The notes under the pieces: model-generated
The model's database searches: none
What the model saw: the letters and a program-made list of their open reading frames with translations, nothing else
Told to the model about the DNA's origin: nothing
Assembly: GCA_003158175.1 (NCBI GenBank)
Contig: PMHJ01000039.1
Coordinates: 1 to 40,490, forward strand
Source of the DNA: Candidatus Cybelea septentrionalis
GTDB lineage: Bacteria > Vulcanimicrobiota > Vulcanimicrobiia > Vulcanimicrobiales > Vulcanimicrobiaceae
Length of the DNA: 40,490 nt
Direction of reading: 5' to 3'
Program-made: the position numbers and the translations under genes
Shown: positions 1 through 7,762 of the stretch, one piece after another
Layout of the letters: each line of letters opens with the position of its first letter
Position numbering within the stretch: the first letter of the stretch is position 1

Positions 1-63
1 AGCACGACGACGCTCTTCTACAGCGACACGAACACCAACACGCTACACGAGCTCGAACCGTAG
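1..63 (+). CDS. C-terminal tail of a secreted lipoprotein-family gene (cut by window edge)
   Basis: Only the last 20 codons plus TAG are in the window (frame 1), ending in a run that reads FYSDTNTNTLHELEP. This matches the end of the complete lipoprotein at 25603-26754, which ends FFTDTNSNNVQELEP, so the two genes are paralogues. Function is unknown; by analogy with the complete copy the protein would be a lipid-anchored extracytoplasmic protein. A strong hairpin terminator follows 20 bases after the stop. Confidence 0.75.
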   Translation, partial: STTTLFYSDTNTNTLHELEP

Positions 64-82
64 TCTCCGGACCTGTTGCGAA

Positions 83-120
83 GGAGCCCTCTGGGTTTTA
101 CCAGGGGGCTCCGTTCTTTC
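83..120 (+). terminator. Rho-independent-type terminator
   Basis: A 12-bp stem (83-94 with 101-112, one G-T pair) closes a 6-base loop and is followed by a weak T-rich stretch (TTCTTTC). It lies directly after the stop codon at 61-63 and before the 3' end of the convergent phosphoesterase gene. The T-tract is on the plus-strand side, so it mainly serves the upstream gene. Confidence 0.7.
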
Positions 121-134
121 GTCCGCGAGGCGTC

Positions 135-1547
135 CTATTCGGTGTCTACCGGCTCGTTCGACGGGGGCTCGCGCAGGAAGTGCAATATTGAGTACTTGCT
201 CGGGATCGCCGTGAAGTTGCGCGGTTTTTGCGTGAAGTCAAAGCTGTCCTCGATGCTGGTCGCGCGCTGATCGCTGTAACCAGCCTTGGTCTGGCCGAGC
301 GGCTTGAGGTTGTAGGCCTCCTCGATGAACTTCAAAATGCTGCCAAACTCGTACTGTGTGTGTGAAACGTACCCCGGCTGGCTCGTGCTCGTCTCTTTCG
401 CATATGGTGAGATGATCAAACAGGGGACGCGAATTCCCAGGCCGCGGTAATCGAGTTGCTTGGGCGAAGCGTTATCGTACCAGCCGCCCCAATCGTCCCA
501 GAGCACGATGATCGCGGTCGACTGCCAATAGGAGCTCTCGCCGACCGCATTGACGACCGATGCTACCCATGAAGGGCCGAGGTCGCTATGCGCCGAGGGA
601 TGATCGGAGTCGGCCTTCGTCGGGCTCACCCAGCTCACCGAAGCAAGGCTTCCGTTCGATGCATCGGTCAAGACCTGTGATTGTGGAGCGATGATGTCTT
701 TGCTCCAGTCGGGACCGTAGCGCACGTATTTGCTCGCTTCATATGGCTCCCACAAGCCGCCGTCGAGCACTTTGGTGGCGTAATACTTCCATGAGACGCC
801 GGCGTTATCGAGGTCTTCGGCCATCGTCTTCCATTGATCGAAACATGGAAATGGCCCGTCGAAGCGGTGTATGTGGCGTTTAGAGTCCACAAACGAACTC
901 TTCGTGCCGGGCGGCGAGTCGCAGTCGTCGGGAGGCTGGTTCGGGAAATCAACTTCGGCCGTGGTCGGGGTGAGGTCGTCGGTGCCGGCAACCAGCGTCA
1001 AATGCCCGGTGAAGCTGCCCCCAAACTCGGTCGGGAACATTTCATCGGCAAGCACGTACTGTTCGGCCATGTCCCAGTACGGCGTGATGAGTGACTGTTT
1101 GACGTACGCATAGGCTTCGTAGTTACCGTGGTTCTGTCCGTATTTATAGAAGCCGTCCATCTTCCCGTTGTCCCAATCAGTGATGGACGAGACCCAGTCA
1201 TGTTTTAGATCGGGCCCGTCGAACGAGATGGCATGCAGGGGAACCTCTTTGTCGCCGCTCGGGCAGCCGGAGCCGGAGGTGAAGCGCCGTTCCCGGGGTG
1301 TCGAGGGGGCGCATCCATACGTCGGCGCATTCGCGCCGGGGTACCCGGCGAAAAAGTTTTCAAGGCTGCGGTTCTCTTGAATGATGACCACCACGTGCTT
1401 GATGTATTTGCTGACGGGGTTTCCGCTTGCGGGCCGAGCTTCAGGTAGGCTGCTTTGCGGGGCGACCGGCGGCGTGGCGGGAGACGAACAGCCAGTCGCG
1501 ACGATTAAACCGAGAAGTGCCGAAATTACGAGTGGCTTTGCGAGCAT
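135..1547 (-). CDS. Phosphoesterase-family lipoprotein (phospholipase C / AcpA-like)
   Basis: A 470-aa protein of the phosphoesterase family (Pfam PF04185), which includes bacterial phospholipases C and the acid phosphatase AcpA. The N-terminus is a lipoprotein signal peptide with lipobox VATGC at residues 16-20, so the protein is exported and lipid-anchored. Just after it comes the family hallmark HVVVIIQENRSLENFF, with the metal-binding Glu-Asn. Later family blocks are FPTEFGGSFTGH, WVSPTKADSDHPSAHS and VLWDDWGGWYDN, which supply further metal and substrate ligands. The ATG at 1547 has a GGGAAG-like ribosome site upstream. The gene diverges from rpsF with about 60 bp between them. The substrate (phospholipid or phosphomonoester) cannot be told from the sequence; likely role is phosphate scavenging at the cell surface. 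Confidence 0.88.
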   Translation of the reverse strand: MLAKPLVISALLGLIVATGCSSPATPPVAPQSSLPEARPASGNPVSKYIKHVVVIIQENRSLENFFAGYPGANAPTYGCAPSTPRERRFTSGSGCPSGDKEVPLHAISFDGPDLKHDWVSSITDWDNGKMDGFYKYGQNHGNYEAYAYVKQSLITPYWDMAEQYVLADEMFPTEFGGSFTGHLTLVAGTDDLTPTTAEVDFPNQPPDDCDSPPGTKSSFVDSKRHIHRFDGPFPCFDQWKTMAEDLDNAGVSWKYYATKVLDGGLWEPYEASKYVRYGPDWSKDIIAPQSQVLTDASNGSLASVSWVSPTKADSDHPSAHSDLGPSWVASVVNAVGESSYWQSTAIIVLWDDWGGWYDNASPKQLDYRGLGIRVPCLIISPYAKETSTSQPGYVSHTQYEFGSILKFIEEAYNLKPLGQTKAGYSDQRATSIEDSFDFTQKPRNFTAIPSKYSILHFLREPPSNEPVDTE

Positions 1548-1606
1548 TCTTCGACTCTTCCCATAGGCCGAGCGCCACTCCTATAGTTGCCGGTAGGAGA
1601 GCGTCG

Positions 1607-1987
1607 ATGACCGGCTCGAACCTAGCCCCCATGACCGATTACGAGGTAACCTACATTTTGCGCCCCGCGCTCGAAGAGAACGAAGTCGAAGAGCGCGCCA
1701 ACGCCATCGCCGAGATCGTCAAGGGCCAGGGCGGCGAGGTCACGGCCGTCGAGCGCCTGGGCAAGAAGCGGCTGGCCTACGAGATCAAAGACGCCCGCGA
1801 AGGCACCTACGTCGTGATGCAGTTCAAGGGGGGCCCCACCGTTTCCAAGGAGCTCGATCGCCTGCTCAAACTGCATGAGGACGTGTTGCGAGCGCTTATC
1901 GTTCGGCTCGATGCGAAGATGCTGACCCATATGGCGGCACTGGCTGCCGCCGCTCCGCCGCAGCCGCAGAACGCATCCTTTTCATAA
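1607..1987 (+). CDS. rpsF: 30S ribosomal protein bS6
   Basis: A 126-aa protein. The core from YEVTYILRPALEENEV through TAVERLGKKRLAYEI and GTYVVMQFKGG to VLRALIVRL is the bS6 fold, which binds 16S rRNA with bS18. Two starts are possible: ATG 1607 has an AGGAG seven bases upstream, while ATG 1631 begins at the conserved MTDYEVTY but has no ribosome site. 1607 is chosen, giving an 8-residue N-terminal extension. The tail is Ala/Pro/Gln-rich. ssb follows after 95 bp as in most bacteria, but the partner rpsR is about 9.6 kb away. Confidence 0.95.
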   Translation: MTGSNLAPMTDYEVTYILRPALEENEVEERANAIAEIVKGQGGEVTAVERLGKKRLAYEIKDAREGTYVVMQFKGGPTVSKELDRLLKLHEDVLRALIVRLDAKMLTHMAALAAAAPPQPQNASFS

Positions 1988-2082
1988 CATCTATGCCACA
2001 CTGGTGACACTTTGGGATGGTATTAGCTAGGCTAGGCATTGGAGCACGCACAGGGTTTGCATTTGGTGAAAGAGAGTAAGGC

Positions 2083-2556
2083 ATGGCAGCTTCGTTCAAC
2101 AAAGTGATTTTAGTCGGGAACCTGACGCGGGATCCGGAGATTCGCTATATTAACTCCGGCTCGCCGGTCACGAAGTTTCGCATCGCCGTCAATCCGAACA
2201 AGCGCGACGCGAAGCCCGAAGATACGATGTACGTTGACATCGTCGCTTGGGAACGGCTCGCCGAGACCTGCAACACGTATCTCAAGAAGGGCAGCCCCGT
2301 GCTCGTCGAGGGCCGGCTCTCGATCCGCTCCTACGACGATAGCAAACTAAAGGATGACGCCGGCCAGCCGATTCGCCGTCAAGCGACCGAAGTCGTCATC
2401 TCGGGGATGCAGATGCTCTCATCGCGCCGCGACGACGGCGACTCAGGCGACCACGGGGGCTTCAACGGAGGTCGCAGCAGCGCGGCCGCCGTCACTTCGC
2501 CCGCACGCGCTGCCGACAGCTCGGCCGACGAACTCGACGACGAAATTCCGTTTTAG
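2083..2556 (+). CDS. ssb: Single-stranded DNA-binding protein
   Basis: A 157-aa SSB. The OB-fold occupies about residues 1-110 (NKVILVGNLTRDPEIRY, then YVDIVAWERLAETC and LVEGRLSIRSYDD). A low-complexity Gly/Ser/Ala linker leads to the acidic tip DELDDEIPF, the docking tail for replication and repair proteins. The ATG is preceded by a purine-rich AAAGAGAGTAAGG. It coats single-stranded DNA in replication, recombination and repair. It lies downstream of rpsF and probably is co-transcribed with it. The next gene is convergent. Confidence 0.97.
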   Translation: MAASFNKVILVGNLTRDPEIRYINSGSPVTKFRIAVNPNKRDAKPEDTMYVDIVAWERLAETCNTYLKKGSPVLVEGRLSIRSYDDSKLKDDAGQPIRRQATEVVISGMQMLSSRRDDGDSGDHGGFNGGRSSAAAVTSPARAADSSADELDDEIPF

Positions 2557-2584
2557 CGACGAACGACCAGCGCGCTCGAACCCG

Positions 2585-3166
2585 TCATGCCGAGGGTCCG
2601 TCGGCTTCGATATTTAGTGAGATGTCCACGCTGTTTCCGACGACCAGCGGGCCGTAGGTCATGCCCCACTGCGTACGATCGATCGTCACACTTGCGCCGT
2701 AAGCGATAATAGATCGGCCGCGGGGAGATTTCCCCGAAGCGATAACCTGACCGTTCAACACGACCGGATGCGTCTCACCGTGCATCGTCAGATTGCCCGC
2801 GATCGTGAAATGCGCGGGGTCCGTGCCTTCGATTTTCGTGCTAACGAAGCGTATTTCGGGCGTCGACGCGACGTTGAAATAGTGCGCGGAGCGAAGGTCG
2901 CCGTCGCGCATGTCGTTGTGCGTGTCGAGTTTGGAAGCGTCGAGCTCGGCCGAAATTGCAATGGGTATCTGCGAGCCTGCGTTGAGTTGGACCGATGCCT
3001 TTTCGATTGGAATCGTGCCGATCACCGGAACGATGCCGAAATGGCGTGCGGTAAACTGCGCGGTAGAGTGGACGGGGTCGACGGTCCACGTTTGCGTTTG
3101 TGCGGCGAGCACTGGCCGGGCGCCGAGCACAACTAAGAGCGAGAGCATGAGCGTAAGCGTCTTCAT
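2585..3166 (-). CDS. YceI-family secreted lipid-binding protein
   Basis: A 193-aa protein with a cleavable signal peptide (hydrophobic stretch 3-20, cut near ALA-AQ). The mature part begins TWTVDPVHSTAQFTARHFG, the hallmark of the YceI lipocalin-like fold that binds polyisoprenoids or amphiphiles in the periplasm. Further family blocks are KLDTHNDMRDGDLRSAHYF, HFTIAGNLTMHGETHPV and YGASVTIDRTQWGM. Its ATG overlaps the stop of the upstream membrane gene in an ATGA junction (3163-3166), so the two are probably translationally coupled. The ligand is not predictable. Confidence 0.9.
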   Translation of the reverse strand: MKTLTLMLSLLVVLGARPVLAAQTQTWTVDPVHSTAQFTARHFGIVPVIGTIPIEKASVQLNAGSQIPIAISAELDASKLDTHNDMRDGDLRSAHYFNVASTPEIRFVSTKIEGTDPAHFTIAGNLTMHGETHPVVLNGQVIASGKSPRGRSIIAYGASVTIDRTQWGMTYGPLVVGNSVDISLNIEADGPSA

Positions 3167-3822
3167 CCGAGCGTTCTTCCGCCTTCGGCGTCCGCGTTCT
3201 TCTTACCATCCGCACGCTTGGCGATAACCGGCTCGAAGCGGCGATCGGGCACGATCCAGAGAACGGCAACGGCGACGAAGATTGCGTCGGCCGCAATCGT
3301 CGAAAGAAACGAAATCGCGATAGCACCGACGTAAAGCGCGGGCGAAATCTTGCCTTTCACGTCCGCCGCGATGGCCTTTGCAAAGGCGCCGCCGGGCCCG
3401 TTCACTCCGATGAGCGCGGCCTGTAAAATAGTGAATGCGATCGCGTCCATCAGGAGGACGACGCCATAGAGTGCCGTTGGGACCGGAGCGAACGGATTTC
3501 GCCCGAGCCACGCCGTCGTGAACGGAACCAGCGAGAGCCAAAAGAGCAGATGGAGGTTTGCCCACATCGCTCGGCCGTCGATCCCGTCGCTGGCCCGCAG
3601 CATATGATGGTGGTTGTTCCAATAAATTCCGATAAAAGCAAAGCTGAGGACGTAGGCAGAAAATGTCGGAATCAGGGCGTGCAGCGACGCTAAATTCGTG
3701 CCGTCGGGCGGCCGTAGTTCGAGCACCATGATCGTAATGATCACGGCGATGACGCCATCGCTGAAGGCCTCGAGGCGCCCCGCTTCCGTCGAGAACCGAG
3801 GCTTCTCCCCGAAGCGATTCAT
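3163..3822 (-). CDS. TMEM175/DUF1211-family integral membrane protein
   Basis: A 219-aa protein from the ATG at 3822. The reading frame stays open to 3957, but that part is Arg-rich and unlike the family, so the start just before MNRFGEKPRF is preferred although no clear ribosome site is seen. The first helix carries the family signature R-x3-FSDGVIAVIIT, characteristic of TMEM175-type potassium-permeable channels (DUF1211). About six hydrophobic helices follow. The C-terminus is basic (ADGKKNADAEGGR). The stop overlaps the start of the YceI gene. The gene diverges from glnA. Channel activity is inferred from the family only. Confidence 0.85.
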   Translation of the reverse strand: MNRFGEKPRFSTEAGRLEAFSDGVIAVIITIMVLELRPPDGTNLASLHALIPTFSAYVLSFAFIGIYWNNHHHMLRASDGIDGRAMWANLHLLFWLSLVPFTTAWLGRNPFAPVPTALYGVVLLMDAIAFTILQAALIGVNGPGGAFAKAIAADVKGKISPALYVGAIAISFLSTIAADAIFVAVAVLWIVPDRRFEPVIAKRADGKKNADAEGGRTLG

Positions 3823-3990
3823 TTGCGATGCCGTTCTATCGGAGCGCCGCCAAGTCTTGCGCGGTCGAACCGGGCTCCGTCCGACCTGCCGCGGGCCAAA
3901 AACGTTTACCAATTGTCCAAAGGCGCGGCCTGCGGATTGTGCAAGGGTCCAGGGCATGTAACTCGCCGAACGTCAAGGAGAACGAACCAC

Positions 3991-5442
3991 ATGACTTCGA
4001 CGGCCATGCCGACCAATGCCGACCTGCGCGATTTCCTCATGCTCCCTTACTCCGAGCTCGAAGAGCTCAACTTGCGCGCGAAGCAGCAGCGCCAAGAACG
4101 CGTTCCCCTTCACGCCCTGCAAGAGCAGCGGCTGAAATATCTTGCCGACGAGCCTAGGATCAAAGCGTTAACGGTGCTCTTCAGCGACCTTGAAGGGCGC
4201 CTGCACATGCTTGACTACGACAAGAAGTTCTTGCTCAAGTCGCACGACAATCTGACATTCGACGGGTCCTCGATCCGAGGCTTTACGCCGCAGCGCGAAA
4301 GCGACTTGCGCCTATCGCTCGACTGGAGCGCGTTTTACTGGGGGCCGGCGGATATCTTCGGGTCGGGCAAGGTGCTCGTCTTCGGCGACGTCTTCGACCG
4401 TGAGGGAAGGTCTTTTACCGGTGACATTCGCGGTGCGCTCAAGAAGTTCGCGAACGAATGTTATACGAAGGAAGGCTACGCGCTCAATGCGGCCAGCGAG
4501 ATCGAGGGCTTCCTCTTCAAAGGCCTCGATGCAGAACGGCGCTATCACGAAACGGGCGCGTTCGAGTACGTCAACACCGGCGGCTACTATCACTCCCTGC
4601 CTGGCGACCCGTTGCGCGATTTCATCGACACGGTCGCCGAAGTGCAGCGCGCGATGGGCTTTCAAAACGAGAAGGATCATCCGGAGGTCGCACCGTCGCA
4701 GTTCGAGATCAACTATAACTACGGCGAAGTCGTCGCCGCGGCAGACCAGATCCAGCTCTACAAGCTGATCTGCCGCCAAGTCGCGACCAAGCTCGGAATG
4801 ACCGCAAGTTTCTTGCCCAAGCCGGTCGTCGGCGTCAACGGGAGCGGCATGCATACCAACGTCTCGGTGAGCAAGAACGGCAAGAACCTCTTCTGGGAGC
4901 CAAAGGGACAGGAGCAGCTCAGCGCCTTCGGCTGGAAGTTTGTCGATCGCATCCTCACGCACGGGAACGACATCTGTCTGATGCTCAACTCCAGCGTGAA
5001 CTCGTATCGCCGGCTCGACCCCCACTTCGAAGCGCCCAATCAGCTCAAAGCATCGGCGATCGATCGCGGCTCGATGATGCGCATTCCGATCGGCAACGAG
5101 CGCAGCATGCGCACGGAGGTCCGCTCCGTCGCTCCCGACGCAAATCCGTACATGGTGATGCTGGCCGTCTTTAAGACCGGTCTCGAGGGAACGACCAGTA
5201 CGCTGAAAAACTTGCGCCAAGCCGATCGTTACCTGCCCGACAATATCTACGACGCGATGGCCGCGTTTCGCGCTTCAGAATGGACCGGCAAGCTCCTGGG
5301 CGACGACGTCAAAGCGCGCTACGCGGATCTCAAACAGGCCAGCGCCGACCGCTGCCCTCGGCTACTCGGAAGCTTCGTCAAAGCCCAAGAAGTGCAATAC
5401 CACCACGAAGTGTACAACCAATACCTCTGGAACCTATTTTAG
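3991..5442 (+). CDS. glnA: Glutamine synthetase, type I
   Basis: A 483-aa glutamine synthetase, which makes glutamine from glutamate, ammonia and ATP in the cytoplasm. ATG 3991 has AAGGAG 10 bases upstream; the frame extends further 5' but that part is not protein-like. Seen motifs: the N-terminal beta-grasp block TFDGSSIRGF, the metal-binding ASEIEGFLF and HPEVAPSQFEIN, the ATP loop VNGSGMHTNVS, NSYRRL, and the glutamate/ATP-binding RIPIGNERSMRTEVR with DANPYM. The usual second His of the GMHxHxS loop is Asn here. The segment near the E. coli adenylylation tyrosine reads DNIYDAM, but no adenylyltransferase is nearby, so regulation is open. It ends about 15 bp before the palindromic element at 5458. 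Confidence 0.93.
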   Translation: MTSTAMPTNADLRDFLMLPYSELEELNLRAKQQRQERVPLHALQEQRLKYLADEPRIKALTVLFSDLEGRLHMLDYDKKFLLKSHDNLTFDGSSIRGFTPQRESDLRLSLDWSAFYWGPADIFGSGKVLVFGDVFDREGRSFTGDIRGALKKFANECYTKEGYALNAASEIEGFLFKGLDAERRYHETGAFEYVNTGGYYHSLPGDPLRDFIDTVAEVQRAMGFQNEKDHPEVAPSQFEINYNYGEVVAAADQIQLYKLICRQVATKLGMTASFLPKPVVGVNGSGMHTNVSVSKNGKNLFWEPKGQEQLSAFGWKFVDRILTHGNDICLMLNSSVNSYRRLDPHFEAPNQLKASAIDRGSMMRIPIGNERSMRTEVRSVAPDANPYMVMLAVFKTGLEGTTSTLKNLRQADRYLPDNIYDAMAAFRASEWTGKLLGDDVKARYADLKQASADRCPRLLGSFVKAQEVQYHHEVYNQYLWNLF

Positions 5443-5457
5443 AGGCGCCTCTCTAAA

Positions 5458-5606
5458 GCGCGTGGAGCCAAGCTACGTTGTGGTGTGGGGCGTCTGAGGG
5501 AGGAGCGGAGCCAGGATGGCGAGAGCGACCGCGAAGCGAGCAGCTTTTTCGCAGGATGCGAAAAAGTGGGCGTCCCCGCACCACAACGTAGCTTGGCTCC
5601 ACGCGC
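5458..5606. repeat. 149-bp palindromic element with 28-bp perfect inverted repeats
   Basis: Positions 5458-5485 and 5579-5606 are exact reverse complements (28 bp). Pairing continues inward with a few mismatches and G-T pairs through TGGGGCGTC and GCGTCCCCG. The 93-bp centre contains a second perfect hairpin (CTTTTTCGC, loop AGGAT, GCGAAAAAG). It fills the gap between the convergent glnA and the propeller gene and has no coding potential. The build resembles a REP/BIME or MITE-like mobile palindrome; it could also stop transcription from both sides, though neither arm is followed by a good T-run. Confidence 0.8.
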
Positions 5607-5612
5607 CAAGAG

Positions 5613-6845
5613 CTACGGATCGAGGCTGTTGCGGATTTTCTCCAACGGGATTGCGATCACGCTGCCCGTGTCGCTTCCGATGATGAGAGTCGTTCCGACA
5701 ACGATCGGCGAGCCGACGTTGAACGGCGTACGCATCAGCTTATCGCCGACGACGCGACCGGTTTTGGCATCGAGCGCCCACAGATAACCGCCGAGATCGC
5801 CGAAGTAGAGGACGTCGCCGACGTCGACGATGCCGCCCTTGACGGCGCCTCGGGTCGGCGTCTCCCAGAGGAGCATTCCGGTCGCGGTGTCGAGCGCATG
5901 CATCCACGGCACCAGCGCACTGCCGACGAAGAGCCGCCTCCCCTCGAGGAGCGGAATGGCGGCTTCGTTACGGATTGGAAGCGCGCCGCTCTCCAGTGCA
6001 ACGTCCCATAAGGGCGCGCCGCTGGTGGCGTCGAGCGCGTAGACTCGCTGCGCGGTTAGGTCGCCGATGGCCGTCGACGTATCCGGCAGCACGGGCGAGA
6101 CGTAGTCGCAGAAGATGCGACGGCCGTCGGTGACCGGAGGACAATCGCCGATTCCCGAGGCGCCCCTCGAAAACGGGCTGCGCCAAATGATAGAGCCGCC
6201 ATCCGCGTGCACTCGCCATGCGGCGTTGCTGCCGACACCCGTCGTGACGAAATCCCCGTTACCGATGGGAAGAATCGCGGACATCGAGGCCATCGACCCG
6301 AGCCAGTGCTGATATCGCATCTCACCGCTGGCCGGATCTAGGCCGTTAATCCAACCCGCTCCGTCGTGATCGATTAGCGTGTGGTTGATGATGGCAGGCG
6401 TCGGCATGGCCGAACCGCTCACGGTGGTTTGCCATCGCATGCTCCCGGTAAAACGATTGAAACCGATCAGGGCGCTCGCACCCTGGCCGACCATCACGGG
6501 CTCGGAAGGCGACGAGCTGCGGCTTGTCGGATCGCCCTCACCAACGATCACCAAATCGTTGTAAATCAGAGGAGCGCTCATGAGCGGATTTGGAACGCGC
6601 GCGCTCCATAAGACCTTCCCGGTGGTAGCCTCGATCGCGTAGAGCGATCCGTTATTGTTCCCGATGTAGATCGTTCCCTCGACCGTCGTTGGACTAGCCG
6701 AAATCTGTCCTCCGGTTTCGATTCGCCACGAGGCGTTGAGGGAACCCTCAACGACGGCGTTGTTTTGGGGACCCAGGCGAAATTGCGTCCACACTATCGC
6801 AAGCGTCAAAAAGAACCGGCCGGCTAGGGCGATCATCAACAACAT
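5613..6845 (-). CDS. PQQ-repeat-like beta-propeller protein encoded in the pqq operon
   Basis: A 410-aa protein with an N-terminal hydrophobic stretch (residues 2-19) acting as a signal anchor or signal peptide. The rest is a run of propeller blades with the PQQ-repeat look: GTIYIGNNNGSLYAIEATTGKVLW, ALDATSGAPLWDV, HALDTATGMLLWE, WALDAKTGRVV. This fold is shared by BamB and PQQ dehydrogenases. No CxxCH heme motif or dehydrogenase active-site block is seen, so it is probably a non-catalytic or BamB-like extracytoplasmic protein. It starts 11 bp after the pqqB stop and is the last gene of the operon. Location suggests a role with PQQ or PQQ enzymes; this is inference. Confidence 0.8.
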   Translation of the reverse strand: MLLMIALAGRFFLTLAIVWTQFRLGPQNNAVVEGSLNASWRIETGGQISASPTTVEGTIYIGNNNGSLYAIEATTGKVLWSARVPNPLMSAPLIYNDLVIVGEGDPTSRSSSPSEPVMVGQGASALIGFNRFTGSMRWQTTVSGSAMPTPAIINHTLIDHDGAGWINGLDPASGEMRYQHWLGSMASMSAILPIGNGDFVTTGVGSNAAWRVHADGGSIIWRSPFSRGASGIGDCPPVTDGRRIFCDYVSPVLPDTSTAIGDLTAQRVYALDATSGAPLWDVALESGALPIRNEAAIPLLEGRRLFVGSALVPWMHALDTATGMLLWETPTRGAVKGGIVDVGDVLYFGDLGGYLWALDAKTGRVVGDKLMRTPFNVGSPIVVGTTLIIGSDTGSVIAIPLEKIRNSLDP

Positions 6846-6856
6846 AGGTTCCCACT

Positions 6857-7762
6857 CTAGAGCAGCAATTCCATCCCGTCGTAGGCGATCTCGGTGGCCG
6901 CTTCCCGAATTTCCTGAGAAGCCGCTGAGGACGGGTCGAGCATCGGATTCGAATTATTGAGATGCGTGAAGACGATCCGGGTGCCGATGCCGCGCAGACG
7001 CTCGAGCGTACCGCCCTCACCACCCACCGATTGATGTCCGAGCGACTCGGCACTTTTGGGGAGCAGGTGCTGCGCGACCAGCTCGTCGGTCGTGTAAAAT
7101 GTCCCGTCGACAAAAGCGACGTGCGCCGATGCGATCGCAGCGTACAGTGCGCTGTCGACGCCGGAGAAGACCGGGGCGAAAAGGAGACGGTTCTTCCGAT
7201 CTAGATCGGAGACTTCGTAGGCAACCACCGCGCCGGGAATGCGGCGACGGCCGTCGTAGCCGGGGGTCGTTCCCGGAACGGACAGGGCGCGAACCGCCAG
7301 TTGATTTCCAACGATGTCGTCTTCGCTTGCAGCTTCGCATGGAACGTCGAGCGGACTCTCGAGCCAGCGATGCGGTGGCTGGGAAAAAGGCACGTAGGCC
7401 GATTGCGCGGTCGCGATGGCGCGAACGATCGCACTCGAGCGAACGATGAAGTGGTGTTCGCCGCTCTGACGCAGGGTCGCGAGGCCTCCGAGATGATCGA
7501 CGTTCGCGTCGGTGAAGAGGATGCCGGCGATAGGCGTGCCGCGTGGCTTGCCGGGATGCAACGGTGCGAAGGCTTCGATCTGCGATGCGATATCGGGCGA
7601 ACAGTTGAGCAGGAGCCAGCGCTTGCCGTCGGCGCTCACGGCGAGCCCGGACTGCGTTCGTTGCGCGCGGCGTCCCGCGCGGGCCGCCGAGCAGTTGTCG
7701 CACGCGCAGTTCCACTGTGGCACGCCACCGCCGGCCGCCGAACCGAGCACGCGGACGATCAC
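6857..7762 (-). CDS. pqqB: PqqB, metallo-beta-lactamase-fold PQQ biosynthesis protein
   Basis: A 301-aa PqqB. The family start VIVRVLGSAAGGGVPQWNC(A)C and the Cys pair CACDNC are present, followed by LLLNCSPDIASQI, ILFTDANVDHLGGL, VPGTTPGYDG and VFTHLNNSNPML. As in other PqqB, the metallo-hydrolase HxHxDH motif is degenerate (DANVDH). The enzyme is thought to hydroxylate the tyrosine of the processed Glu-Tyr dipeptide. The start is a GTG at 7762 that overlaps the pqqE stop (GTGA, 7759-7762). Reading upstream to 7951 would run into pqqE in another frame and is rejected. Confidence 0.95.
   Translation of the reverse strand: MIVRVLGSAAGGGVPQWNCACDNCSAARAGRRAQRTQSGLAVSADGKRWLLLNCSPDIASQIEAFAPLHPGKPRGTPIAGILFTDANVDHLGGLATLRQSGEHHFIVRSSAIVRAIATAQSAYVPFSQPPHRWLESPLDVPCEAASEDDIVGNQLAVRALSVPGTTPGYDGRRRIPGAVVAYEVSDLDRKNRLLFAPVFSGVDSALYAAIASAHVAFVDGTFYTTDELVAQHLLPKSAESLGHQSVGGEGGTLERLRGIGTRIVFTHLNNSNPMLDPSSAASQEIREAATEIAYDGMELLL

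Noticed and set aside
4312-5220. A 302-aa minus-strand open frame opposite glnA
   Set aside because: Shadow of glnA with no ribosome site or family features.
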